Shown: positions 8,784 through 19,200 of the stretch, piece by piece
Layout: the number at the start of each line of letters is the position of its first letter
How positions within the stretch are numbered: the stretch's first letter is position 1
Assembly (NCBI RefSeq): GCF_000372725.1
Contig: NW_005198311.1
Coordinates: 1 to 25,762, forward strand
DNA length: 25,762 nt
Direction: 5' to 3'
Source of the DNA: Emiliania huxleyi CCMP1516
Taxonomy: Eukaryota > Haptophyta > Isochrysidales > Noelaerhabdaceae
Notes under the pieces: generated by a model
Seen by the model: the letters and a program-made list of their open reading frames with translations, nothing else
Told to the model about the DNA's origin: nothing
The model's database searches: none
Made by a program: the position numbers and the translations under genes

Positions 8784-11036
8784 CTACCCAAACGACCAGC
8801 CACGTCGCCCGCCGCGGCGGCCGGCGTCGCGATCCCTTCGGTCGGCACGGTCGTCGTCGCTGATGACCTGCTCCTCGCCGAACTCACGGATGAGCTCCTT
8901 TTGCCGCTCCGTCGGCTTGACTGGCACGTCGACGTTGAAGTGGACATACCTGTTCGCACAGCCAGGCGCGTCAAGAGGCGCGGTCCCGCAGACGGCACAC
9001 GTCGACGCTGAAGCGGACACGCACTGGTGGCCGCGCCCAGAGTTCGCCCGCACGCCGCGCCCCTCCATCACGCGCCGGTCGCCCGGCTGCGTACCGGGCG
9101 GCAGCTTGAGGGCCGCCTGCAGACCGTGCTCCGTGGAATGTCATGGGCGCGTCCTGGAGAGGGGATGGACAGCGCCGGGCGGCAGCTGCGGGGCCGCCTG
9201 CCCCTCAAGCGTCGGGACGACCACCCGCCCGCCCAGCACCGCCTCGGCCAGCGTGAGGCGCACCTGCGTCAAGGGCGGAGCCGCGCGTGGGTGAGAGGCA
9301 GTGTCAGAGGCAGTTCTTGGGGGCTGGTGTCTAGGGCCGTAGGAACGTCGGAGGGGTGAGTGGGGTGAGTGAGTGTGAGTGGTGCGGGTGGCTGTGCGGG
9401 GGGGCATCCCGCGCCATGACGTGGATGTCGAACCCATCCCGCACGAAGAGCTCGTGGTCCCTCACCCGCACCTAGACACCCCGAGGTGCAGCCGAGGTGT
9501 AGCCGAGGTGCGGCCGAGGTGCACCGGAGGTGCGGCCGAAGTGCGGCCGAGGTGCGGCCGAAGTGCGGCCGAAGTGCGGCCGAAGTGCGGCCGAAGTGCG
9601 GCCGAAGTGCGGCCGAAGTGCGGCCGAAGTGCGGCCGAAGTGCGGCCGAAGTGCGGCCGAGGTGCAGCCGAGGGGCGGCCGAGCTCGTGACAGCCTCCTC
9701 TCGCACCTCGATGTACAAGTCTCCCGGCCCGGCGGCGCCCGCCTCCCCCTTGCCTCGCACGCAGAGGTTCATCCCCGTGTCCACGCCCGCGGGGATAGGC
9801 ACCTGCGGGACGTGGCTCGGACGTGGCTCGGACGTGGGCAGGACGGCACCCAGTGCATGTGCATACCGGGAGTGTGGAGGGCGGTCAATACTCAAGAGCG
9901 TCGCGTGAGAGCGTCGCGTGGAGGCGAGGGCTGTATCATACAGCGCATGCGGCTGCAGCAGAGACTGAACGCAGCCGAGCACGTGCCCCCTCGAGTGCCC
10001 GTTCGAGTACGGGGGCGCATCTCCCGCATCGGGAGAGCCGCACCTCTGCCGTCTCCGTCCCCTCTGCCGTCCGCCACGAGACCGACTTCTCGACTCCCAC
10101 CGCGACCTGCGGGCGCGCGTGTCGTGTGGACGGTGTCGTGTGGTGGCGGTGTGGCGGTGTGGCGGTGGTGGCCGTGGTGGTGGTGTGGCGGTGTGGTGGT
10201 AAGGTGTGGCTGGCGACGTGGCTGGTGACTTGGCTTGACAGAGCGTGTGGGGATGTGGGAGCAGCGGGTGGCACACAGCGTGGCACATCTCTCGCCACGT
10301 CTCTCTCGCGGCGCAATCTCTCGGAACTCTCTCGGAAGTGTCTCGGAAGTGTCTCGGAAACCTCCTCGAGGTCGAGCACAATCTGCGTCTGCACGTCTCT
10401 CCCGCGGCGCGGCCCGCGCTGCCGCCGGCCCTGGCCGCCGAAGAGCTGCTCGAAGATGTCGTTGAGGTCGACGTTCGGGTTGTCCGACCGCCACTGGAAG
10501 CCGCCGCCGCCAGGGTGGAAGCCCTGGCCAAACCCCTGCCCAGGGCCGCCGCCGCCGCCGCCGCCGCCGAGTCCGGCGTGGCCATACGTGTCGTAGGCCT
10601 TGCGCTTCTCGCCGTCGCTCAGCACCTACGGCGAGGGGCGGCGCGAGCGCGTTGGCGGCCGTCGCCACAGCGGGCACCGGCCGTGCCGCAGCTTCCCCGG
10701 GGGCGGGCTCTGGACCTCGTAGGCCTCTGTCGCGGCTGCAAACTTCTTGGCCGCCTCCGGGTCGTTCTTGTTGGTGTCCGGGTGGTACTGCTTTGCCTTC
10801 TCGTAGTACTTTCGCTTGATCTCGCCCGTGCTCGCCGTCTTGGGCAGACCGAGCACGTCATAATAGTCTTGCGCCCGCGACACTGCAGTCGCGTGGAGCG
10901 TCCGCGCACCGAGCAAGCGCGACGAGCCGCCGCGCGGCAGCAGCGCAGCAGACAGGAGCGGCGACGGACGCGCCCTAGCTGCTAGTGACCTGCTGCCCGC
11001 GACGCGAAGGCGGGCGGGTATGCTTCTCTTGAGCAT
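8784..11036 (-). CDS. Mitochondrial-type DnaJ/Hsp40 co-chaperone lacking the zinc finger
   Basis: Eight exons join in phase: 11036-10716, 10625-10362, 10106-10044, 9802-9707, 9471-9421, 9263-9198, 9116-9025 and 8949-8784, giving 372 residues. Residues 1-55 are Arg/Ala/Ser-rich without acids ([20 protein letters not shown]), a typical mitochondrial presequence. The J domain follows ([20 protein letters not shown], then HPD in [10 protein letters not shown]), which stimulates Hsp70 ATPase. A Gly/Phe-rich linker and the C-terminal substrate-binding domains come next: [78 protein letters not shown] and [10 protein letters not shown]. In type I DnaJ the four CxxCxGxG motifs sit between GVEKSV and the IPAGVD strand. 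Here only about eight residues separate them and no such cysteines occur in any frame. The intron between exons 6 and 7 is GC-AG; the others are GT-AG. Confidence 0.92.
9117..9197 (-). repeat. DnaJ intron 6 flanked by duplicated exon sequence
   Basis: This 81-base intron starts CAG|GCGGCC and ends CAG|GCGGCC. The roughly 25 bases after the donor repeat, with changes, the first bases of the next exon: both read through codons for a-a-x-x-LPPG. This fits an intron formed by tandem duplication across a CAG|GC site. Confidence 0.8.
9472..9706 (-). repeat. DnaJ intron 4 made of an 11-bp tandem array
   Basis: About eighteen units of plus-strand gtgcggccgaa fill about 9485-9685, nearly identical in the centre and degenerate at the edges. 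The array occupies nearly all of the intron between the exons coding GDLYIE and VRVRDHELF. Confidence 0.9.
9808..9842 (-). repeat. 11-bp repeat in DnaJ intron 3
   Basis: Three units of the acgtggctcgg type lie directly beside the acceptor of the exon coding [10 protein letters not shown]. The rest of intron 3 (to 10043) has no clear array. Confidence 0.7.
10312..10361 (-). repeat. 11-bp repeat in DnaJ intron 2
   Basis: Coding-strand units gagacacttcc begin immediately after the donor GAG|GTTTCC and repeat four times at 11-bp spacing with drift. A near-identical unit lies in a sulfotransferase intron at 1860-1905. The rest of intron 2 (10107-10311) is rich in tgtggcggtg-type runs. Confidence 0.8.
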
Positions 11037-11416
11037 GTCGCGACAGCGAGACAGCCGCGAGTCGGACAGAGAGGTCGGACAGAGAGTACGCGACGCGGCA
11101 AGCAGATGCACTGCGAAGAAGAATTCGAGCTGCGGACTGGCACAATTTTCTTTCTTTCTTTCTGCGCACTGGCACTAACACAGGTACGCTACGAGATTTC
11201 TTGTTGGGTTTCAAAGCGACTCCCGCGAGGCCCGAGGGCTCCCGGTTGAGAGATTTTTGACAGAAATCTCTCTCATCGCAGGCGTGAAAAAAGAAACAAA
11301 GCCCCACAGGCAAGGATAGGAAACAATTGAGGTTCGTCATCCGACGTGCGAGGTGGGAACACCTGAGTGTATTCCTACAAGGGCGAAAGGGTCCCGAGAC
11401 ATTGCGGCACTCGCCC
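11037..11416. promoter_or_regulatory. DnaJ 5' flank
   Basis: No gene is seen. The interval separates the DnaJ start from the 3' end of the next minus-strand gene, so it holds the DnaJ promoter. It contains a t-rich run at 11145-11162 and the 17-base string gcgcactggcactaaca at 11164-11180. That string also occurs upstream of the myosin gene at 16052-16068. Confidence 0.45.
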
Positions 11417-12570
11417 CTACTTCGCAAAGTCCGGCATTGGCCCGATCAGGCCCTTGGCCCAGTGATACTGGTTGAAGGCCTTGTTGCCGTCGTTGTACCT
11501 GACAATCTTCTCCATCCACTCTGGGGTGGAGAAGCTGTACGAGTACGGCCACGGCTCGCTATCGAAGGTAGGGAGGACGTATCGGAGGCCGTGGTACAGG
11601 ACGGACGGCGACGTCATTGGAAAATGCGCAACCTACTCACAGGCAGCGGGGGGCGGCTCAGTGGCGTGGGCGTGCGAGTGCGACGGCTGTGATGGTCGAC
11701 TCGCAAAGCCAGTGTCAAAGTCAGTGAATATGCGGCAGGACCAGAGGTAGTCGGGGGCGTCGTCGGCGGTGACTTCGATGGTGGCGACACACCCCGGCGC
11801 GTTGACGTACTGCATCTCGGACAGAATGCCCCAGTACTTGATGTTATCTGCCATCTTGCCATCCTTTATTTTTCGCTTCGAGACCCAGATGACGGGCGCC
11901 CCGGCCTTGAAGCCCGGGCTGGAAGGAGGTCGGATGAAGCCGCGGATGCTCGACCCAAAGCCTAGCGGAGGGGTGCTGGCGTCGGTGCAGAGGAGTCAGC
12001 GCGCGGCCCAAAGTGCGCACCTGTTTTGACGTTGGGCACCTTGGCTGCCGCCGCTTTGAGCTCATCGGTGACGCTCCCGGTCCAAAACTGCTGGATGTCC
12101 GTCTCTGCGCTACCAGAATAGTAGTCTGTGAGATCACACCTATTTACCGGCAGCGTGCTCTGGTGAGATTGCTGCTGTTGAGGATGTTTACTCCTGAGCG
12201 GCCATGGGGGCGGGGCAGAGTCTCACCAAGGCTTGCTCTCCTTCATCAGCTTGATGAAGCCCTCCGTGGTGTCAAACCAGAGGAATTGAACGACCGTGTC
12301 GGGCTTGTCCCTGTCGATGAAGGAGAAGCAGGCACGCACGCCGTAGTCTCCTCCCTGCGCCTCGGCAGCGAATTTGGCAAACGTCTCCGTGTACTTGGAT
12401 GCATCTGCCGACTTTACCGTGCGAGAGCAAAAGATAATGACTGGTTTGGCGGCGTAAGCCTCATCGTGGCCCTCGGCTCGCTCGTCGCCGTGCACGTAGG
12501 CGAGCAGGCTCCGGCGGTAGAGGAGGTAGGCTGCGCAGGCACCGCCGACCACGACCGCGACCGCCTTCAT
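11417..12570 (-). CDS. Membrane-anchored protein with duplicated dimeric alpha-beta barrel-like domain
   Basis: Exons 12570-12227, 12139-12021, 11961-11705 and 11632-11417 join in phase and give 311 residues. Residues 2-18 (KAVAVVVGGACAAYLLY) form a signal anchor. The first module starts at KPVIIFCSRTVKSADASKYT and ends near WTGSVTDELKAAAAKVPNVK. The second starts at APVIWVSKRKIKDGKMADNI and ends with the C-terminus (KAFNQYHWAKGLIGPMPDFA). Each has a beta-strand, a helix with a Tyr/Phe, then strand ..VR.CFSFID.. or ..GCVATIEV.., then FLWFDTTEGF or ..CRIFTDFD... This order matches antibiotic-biosynthesis-monooxygenase/dimeric alpha-beta barrel folds. Such proteins bind small molecules or haem and may act as oxygenases or have no catalysis; no function is assigned here. 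Intron 3 is GC-AG (TTT|GCGAGT); the other two are GT-AG. Confidence 0.75.
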
Positions 12571-13220
12571 TTGTATGTGGGACAGGCGCGTGAGCGGGTG
12601 GACGGGCGTTTCCGCGGCGGGTACCTCGTGCGAGAAGCACTGTTCCCACAGGGCAGCTGGAAGTCTTCTGAAAATCGCAGTATGGAAGAATACAAATGAT
12701 GGAGGAGCAACGAGCGCCCTGGCGTGAGCCAAAGAAAGAGATACTGGAAGTACTTCCAGGGCTGGCGGCTGGGGCGCTCTTATTTTATCGCCGTGGAGCT
12801 GCAAAAAGAAAGAAAGAAAACCTGCAAACCAAACGAGGGGTGGGAGGAGGACAAGGTCCCCACCTGCACGAGCAGGATCTTGGAAGGACGATCAGGGACA
12901 CAGGGGAACGGGAGTGGGGAGCGCATCGCGACACGGAGGGGGGCTGGAAAGGGTTCACCCACACGAATGATCTTGCAAAAAAAAGAAATAAAAAGCGCCG
13001 CGCACACAGGGATTTTAGCAGCACTCTTTCCTTTGCACCTGATGCTACAGAGGGCTGACACGGGAGGGGAGCCCATCGCACCACCAGGTGGAAGAGAAGA
13101 AGTGGTGGGATTTTAGGGGAGAAGTGTGAGGTGGTAGTGGTAGGTAGGTAGGTAGAAAGGTGAAGAACAGCCAGGCTCGGACTGGACACCAATGGTCCCG
13201 AACGCGGTATCCCGTGGAGC
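12571..13220. promoter_or_regulatory. Divergent intergenic region
   Basis: This lies between the minus-strand 12570 start and the plus-strand AP2-repeat gene. No gene is seen. It has A-rich runs (12800-12820, 12975-12995) and two gggatttta boxes (13009 and 13107) that resemble the edge of the dispersed repeat, with ggtaggtaggtaggt at 13140-13155. Confidence 0.45.
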
Positions 13221-14612
13221 TTGCAATCCCTGCTGCCCAACCGCCATTCTCTTTGCGGGCGCGACACACCGAAGCTGGCTCTCGGTGCCGCGCTGCTATT
13301 CGCGGCTCCTCGCCGGTCTGTGGTGACGCTGCAGCAGCGTCGAGACCCTCGCGCCGACGGCCAGCTCGGCTTGGCGGCGGCGCTTCAGAACATCGTCGAG
13401 CGCGGTGAGGCGGCGACACTCGACGAAGCGCAGACGGTGCTCTCGCAAAGAGGGCACGCAGCGTCGCTGCAGAAGCTCGTGGATAGCGGGGAGGCGGCGA
13501 CACTGGACGAGGCATCGAAGCTCGCCGGCCAGCGCGCACGCGCAGCTTCGCTGCAGAAGCTCGTGGACAGCGGTGAAGCGGCGACGCTGGAGGAGGCATC
13601 GAAGCTGACTGGCCAGCGCGGACGCGCAGCAGCGCTGCAGAAGCTCGTGGACAGCGGCGAGGTGGCGACGCTGGAGGAGGCATCGAAGCTAGCTGGCCAG
13701 CGTGCACTCGCAGCTTCGCTGCAGAAGCTCGTCGACAGCGGCGAGGCGGCGACATTGGAGGAGGCGCAGCAGGTTCTCTCGCGACGCGGTCATCAGGCTG
13801 CGCTCCAGGGCATGGTGGAGCGCGGCGATGCGGCGACGTTGGAGGAGGCATCGAAGCTAGCTGGCCAGCGTGCACTCGCAGCTTCGCTGCAGAAGCTCGT
13901 CGACAGCGGCGAGGCGGCGACATTGGAGGAGGCGCAGCAGGTTCTCTCGCGGAGCGGTCATCAGGCTGCGCTCCAGGGCATGGTGGAGCGCGGCGATGCG
14001 GCGACGTTGGAGGAGGCACAAGTGTTGCACTCTCAGAGAGGCCGTGCGGCAGCACTGCAAAAGCTCGTCGACAGCGGTGACGCGGCGACGCTGGAGGAGG
14101 CATCGAAGCTAGCTGGCCAGCGCGGACGCGCAGCAGCGCTGCAGAAGCTCGTCGACAGCGGCGAGGCGGCAACACTGGAGGAGGCGCAGGTGGGTTACGG
14201 CATGAACGCTGGAGTGGCCGCAGCACTCTCTGCAGGCAAGTACACCCGGTTTCCGGGCGTGCGTTGGCGCAAGGACTCGCGCAAGTGGAGAGTTCAGTTC
14301 AGCGTCGGCAGCAAAAAGATCTCGCTCGGCTCGCATGCGACCGAGGAGGAGGCTGCATTGGTGCATGACGAATATGTGCGCCGCCACGGGCTGGCCCGCC
14401 CGCTGCACTTTCCGAGGGAGGGCGAGGCGTCGAGCGGCACGTTTCGTGAGCGGCACGCCCCTCGGGAGGCCCGAGCGGGCAGCCGAGGGCCGCGCATGGC
14501 GGTGGTCGGCGACGAGTCCGAGCTGGGCGCGGCTCTGTGGACAGTTGCGCTCGTGCTCGGCGCCTACCTCAGCAGCTACGCGAGTGAGGGCTACGAGCCG
14601 CACAAGCTTTGA
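13221..14612 (+). CDS. AP2-domain protein with ten 28-residue repeats
   Basis: One open frame of 463 residues. From residue 52 come ten tandem 28-residue units, consensus A-A-x-L-Q-K-L-V-D-S-G-E-A-A-T-L-E-E-A-S-K-L-A-G-Q-R-G-R. Two alternating types exist, KLVDSGE and GMVERGD. Each unit is predicted as two helices with a turn at SGEAATLEEA. Residues about 340-395 form an AP2/ERF-like DNA-binding domain: FPGVRWRKDSRKWRVQFSV, then KKISLGSHATEEEAALVHDE. Residues 435-454 (LGAALWTVALVLGAYLSSYA) are hydrophobic, possibly membrane-spanning or a hydrophobic helix. The N-terminal 50 residues look unstructured, and a 5' exon is possible. It is probably a transcription regulator. The combination of helical repeats with AP2 is not one I recognise. 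Confidence 0.8.
   Translation: MQSLLPNRHSLCGRDTPKLALGAALLFAAPRRSVVTLQQRRDPRADGQLGLAAALQNIVERGEAATLDEAQTVLSQRGHAASLQKLVDSGEAATLDEASKLAGQRARAASLQKLVDSGEAATLEEASKLTGQRGRAAALQKLVDSGEVATLEEASKLAGQRALAASLQKLVDSGEAATLEEAQQVLSRRGHQAALQGMVERGDAATLEEASKLAGQRALAASLQKLVDSGEAATLEEAQQVLSRSGHQAALQGMVERGDAATLEEAQVLHSQRGRAAALQKLVDSGDAATLEEASKLAGQRGRAAALQKLVDSGEAATLEEAQVGYGMNAGVAAALSAGKYTRFPGVRWRKDSRKWRVQFSVGSKKISLGSHATEEEAALVHDEYVRRHGLARPLHFPREGEASSGTFRERHAPREARAGSRGPRMAVVGDESELGAALWTVALVLGAYLSSYASEGYEPHKL
13374..14190 (+). repeat. Ten-copy 84-bp coding tandem repeat
   Basis: The units are 84 bases each and keep frame. Copies 4-5 and 6-7 are nearly identical over two units (for example ctagctggccagcgtgcact at about 13689 and 13857), showing a recent 168-bp double-unit duplication. 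Copy number may vary between strains. Confidence 0.9.
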
Positions 14613-16213
14613 TGGGACGCCACACTCACAGCCGCGGCGGCCAAGCTGCAGGGTGTGCTACCGACGGAAGAGGAACCGACGGAAGATGTGCCCGGTCATG
14701 ACGCTGGGCTCGGAGAGTGAGAGGGCTTCTCTCGCACGAGCGCCGGCTGAGGAGGGTACTGGCCGCAACCCCGACACTTGTCTCTGTTTTTGTTACGTGC
14801 ATGGGTGGGTTGGGAGATGTAGGTCGTAGCCAGGGACAGTGCATGCTCATGCACCGCAGCGCCTCTGCCCTCTCTCACATGTGAAGCGAATGTTTTTTAC
14901 ACACGCACCACACCGCCATGCCGCGCACCCGGCGCGCGCCACATATGAATTTGGTGTTGTATGAAGATATAGTATGAACGATGATGTCAGGTGCTCTGGG
15001 CCGGCGCGGGGCCCCCCGGAGGCACCGACCACCGTGCGCCGCGCCGCAGAGCGCAGTGCGGAAACGGGGCCCCGGCTCTATTAGTCTCTATTAGCACCGA
15101 CTTCCCGATTAAGCTAGGTTAATCAGAGGGCAGATTTGGAGAGATCTCGAGGAGTACATACAGATAGACCCTCCAACCATCACAGAAAACTCCGACCTGA
15201 TCGGTCGTACTGACCGCCGACAGATCACTCCAGACAGCAGACAGGCCGACGTCTGCACGCGGCCGGCCGGGCGAGAGGCTTGACACGATCCGACCCTGCG
15301 AGACCCTGACGCTGCTGCTCTAGCTATCAGCCATGCACTGCTGACTGCTGCCACAATGTGCGACCTGTGCTGGCCCACTTGGCGGCCTTCCCAGTCAGTG
15401 GTGGGGCGCAGTTCAGAGCTGTCGATGGCGCGATGCCGCACTGGTCCCACATTGGTGACACGATACCACCAAGTTTGCCGGTCCAAGAGCGAGGCACCGG
15501 CGCTGTCCTGAGAAGTGCGTGGTCCCTCTTGACTGCCCATGGCCATGCGCGCGAGGCTGTGTAGGCATAGCCTCGAGAGTGCCAGCAGCCAATCCGAGGC
15601 AGTTTGTGACGCGCATTGCGCCAGAAGCGTGCACACGATGGAAGGACACCTTCCTACTGGCCGTACGATCAGGTCGTCACTGAATGCTTGATACTAAGGC
15701 CGCGAGCTATGCAGGTGATCAATTGTCATCAATTGTGCATCATGGCACGGTCAGCTGCGCCGACAGGCTGTCGCAAGGCGTGCGTGATAGCATGGCCGCA
15801 AGTACGCCGAATTTCCCATGAAAACAAGTAAAAAATCGCCAAAAAAATCCGAAAAAAATCGGTTTGTTTTGTTTGTAAAATCGGCGCCTGCGGCGGGCCA
15901 TGGGACCCCATCCCCCGCGCCGGCCCAGAATCCGGTCTATCATAGAGTAGAAGGCGGGAGGGCTACGTCCACCCAACCTACGAAGCCTTCACACTCCAGA
16001 AAAGATTTTTACAACAAAACTCCCTCGCACGACACTGGGCACGGGACTGGCGCGCACTGGCACTAACAGGAACAGGTACAGGTACAAAAAAAGAATTTAA
16101 ACAAAACAACTCTCTCTCACAGCACACAGGCTCGACACAGGTGTGAACTGGCGCGTGTAGGCAAAAAAAGAAATCGAGTACCTTGATTCCCGGCGACTCC
16201 GAACCGCTCCACT
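14613..16213. other. Long intergenic region, no gene supported
   Basis: Frames here are short and lack recognisable motifs. No tRNA or rRNA-like block was recognised. The right part (15990-16190) is the presumed myosin 5' flank. It holds A-rich runs, the 17-base string shared with the DnaJ flank, and ttttacaacaaaa, which also occurs reversed inside the dispersed element at about 3008-3022. Confidence 0.5.
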
Positions 16214-19200
16214 TTGTTCATGCGAGCCCTCCCCTGGCGTCGCTCGTCATTCGAATCGACGCCCGCCTCGAGTCGCTCGTCAGTCACATCTCCTGTCTCA
16301 AGGCTGTGGGTGCACGAAAGCGGGCGGGAGGCGTGGGTTCTCGCCGACCATTTGGAAACGAGAGACGAGACGGCCACCGTCCGTCTCGCATGCGGTCAGA
16401 CGATGAGCGTCGGGCTTGCCAAGACAGCGCGGCACAACCCGTCCCACGACGACGACTGGGATGACCCAACGTTCATGAGCGATCTCCACGAGGCGCCGCT
16501 CCTGGAGCTGCTGCGCCGCCGCTTCGGCAGGGGCGCCATCTACACGTGGGCTGGCGAGGTGCTCCTGTCCGTCAACCCATTCGAGAACATCCCTCGCCTG
16601 CACGCCCTCCCCGGATGGACCTCCGCCGTGGCCGCTGCCGCAAACCCATCCTCTCCTGCCCCGCACATCTTTGCTGTGGCAGAGCGAGCCTGGCGAAGCG
16701 CCACCTCTGCCGGCGCGGACGTGGCAATCATCGTGAACGGTGAGTCCGGAGCCGGCAAGACGGAAGCGTGTCGTCAGGTGCTGCGGTACGTGAGCCGCTG
16801 CAGTGCAGAGTGCAGAGTGGCGGCAAACGCCGCTGCAAGCACCGCGCCGGGTGCGGGCACTGGCGCCAAGCGCGAGGAGGAGGTGGCGAGGCTTGAGGCG
16901 GCCGTGCTCGACACGGCTTGCGTGCTCGAGGCGTTTGGCAACGCGCGCACTGTGCGCAACGACAACTCGAGCCGCTTCGGCAAGCTCACTTGCCTCCGTG
17001 TGGCGCGCAGCGGCGCGAGCGGCGTCGTCGCCGGCTGCCGCATCAAGACGCTGCTGCTCGAGCGCTCGCGCGTCGCGACGCACGCCCCGGGCGAACGCTC
17101 CTTCCACATCTTCTACTGGCTCCTCGAGGCGAAGGGGCTGGACCCCGCCTCATTCACGATGCTGAATGCCGCAACAGAGGCCTCCGCAGAGGAGGGCGGC
17201 GCCTCGGCCGCCTCGGCCGCCAACAACGCTGACGCCTCGAAGTTGGCCGCGGTGGAGGCGGCGCTGTCGGCGCTCGGCTTCTCCGCCGATGACATCGCCG
17301 GCGTGTGGAGCACGCTCCTCGGCCTGCTCGAGCTCGGCAACGTGCGCTTCGCCGCTGCCGACCAGGGCGGTGACCAGGGCGGTTCGGTGGTCGACGAGTC
17401 GGCGCCGCTCGAGCGGGCGGCGGCGGCGCTCGGCATCGAGGCGGGCCTGCTGGAGACAGCCCTCACCCAGCGCACGCACAGGGCGGCGGCCGGGCGCGGC
17501 TCGATTCACTCGATCCCGCTCGCTGCGTGGGAAGCGGCCGAGGCGCGCGACGCGCTGACGCGCCACCTCTACCAGCACGTGTTCGATTTCCTCGTGGCGC
17601 GGCTCAACGCGCACCTCGACCCGCCCGCCAAAGGCGGTGAGGAGGCGCGCTCCCTCATGCTGCTCGACATCTACGGCTTCGAGGACGTCGGCTCCAACTC
17701 GCTCGAGCAGCTGCTCATCAACTATGTAACGACGAGCCTAGATGCGGAACGTGTAGCAGACAACTGTCTTGTATTCCGCTGCATGCATGACAACTGTCTT
17801 GTACTCAGCTGCATGCATGACGTAGGCCAACGAGCTGCTGCAGCGCCTCTTCAACGCGCACGTCTTCGAGCGCGAGGCAGCCCTCTACAAGGCGGAGGGC
17901 ATCGACGCCGCCGCCGTCTCCTACACGTCCAACGACGCCGTCCTCGCCCTGCTGTCTGCGGCGCCGTGCGGCCTGCTCCCCCTCCTCGAGGAGCAGGGCC
18001 TGCTCGGCGAGCGCGGCTCATCCGACAACTTTGCGCTCGAGGTCTTCCGCCACCACGGGCAGTCGCGCCACGTCGGCAAGCCAAAGCGGCTCTCGGCCAA
18101 GGAGGACGGCGAGCGGGTCTTTGTTGTGCGGCACTTTGCAGGCGGCATCTCTTACGACTCGCGCCGCTTCGTCGAGAAGAATGTCGAGGCGCTGCACGGC
18201 GACCTCCACAGCCTGCTGCCGCGGCTCGCCGGCTACGCGCGGGTTGTGCTCGACACGACGATGCCCGCCCCGGCGACGCCGCGCTGGTTCCGTGCGCGCT
18301 CCAACTCCAACGCGGCGTCCGCGACCACCGCCAAGATCCGCGGCAGCTTTGGCATCTCCTCCACCTTCCGGAGCCAGGCCAACGCGCTGCTCGAGACGCT
18401 CCAGAGCGGCACGCCGCACTTTGTGCGCTGTCTCAAGCCGAACAGCGCCCAGGCCGCCGCCGACTTCGACTCCGCCCTCGTGCTCGCGCAGCTGCGCTCG
18501 CTCGGCGTGCTGGAGACGGTCCGCATCCGGCGCGAGGGCTTCCCCGTCCGCACCGACTTCGCCGAGGTCTGGGCTGACTGTGCGCTGCTCGCGCCGCACG
18601 CCGCGCCTCTCCCGCCACGGGAGCGGGCGGAGGCGGTCCTCGAGCGGCTCCCGGCGGCGATGTGGCGCCTCGGGCACACAAAGGCCTTCCTGCGTGACGG
18701 CGCGCTCGAGCTGCTGCGCGCCGAGGCTGCGAGTCTGCGCACTGGCCGCGCCACCGCCATCCAGGCCATGATTCGCCGCAAACGCGCAGGCTCGCAGCGC
18801 GCGGCCCGGGCGGAGGCGCGGCGCGAGGAGCTGCGAGCCGTTGCCGCGGTGTCCGTCCAGCGGTACGCGCGGCGCAGGGCCGCGCTGGGCCAGAGACAGG
18901 CGCTGCTCGACCAGCGCGCGGCAGCCTCCCGGGCGGTGCAGGCGGCGGCCCGGAGGCGCATGGCCGCGGGAGAAGCCGACCGACGCCGTGGTGCGCGCGA
19001 TCGGCAGCTGGCGGCGCTCTTCGTGCAGAGGCTAGCCCGCGGGCGCATGGCCGGGAGGGAAACCAAGCAGCGGCGCGAGGCGCGCGACCGGCAGCTGGCG
19101 GCGCTCTGCATCCAGAGGCTAGCCCGAGGCCGCTCAGCCCGCAAGCTGTGGCGCTCGGCGATGCTGCTGGCCCAGCGCGGGCAGGCGAGCCAGCGCCAGT

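Noticed and set aside
9485..9685. CRISPR-like array
   Set aside because: Units are 11 bp with no spacers, inside a eukaryotic intron.
9269..10585. Minus-strand frame of 438 codons in the DnaJ locus
   Set aside because: It reads across introns and an 11-bp array; the conserved DnaJ exons lie in other frames and join in phase.
13045..14226. Long minus-strand frame of 393 codons opposite the AP2-repeat gene
   Set aside because: It is the mirror of an 84-bp in-frame repeat; its Pro/Arg/Ser repeats arise from the complementary strand of the real coding units.
15109..15636. Minus-strand frame of 175 codons in the long intergenic region
   Set aside because: No motif, no conserved composition and no splice-supported extension.
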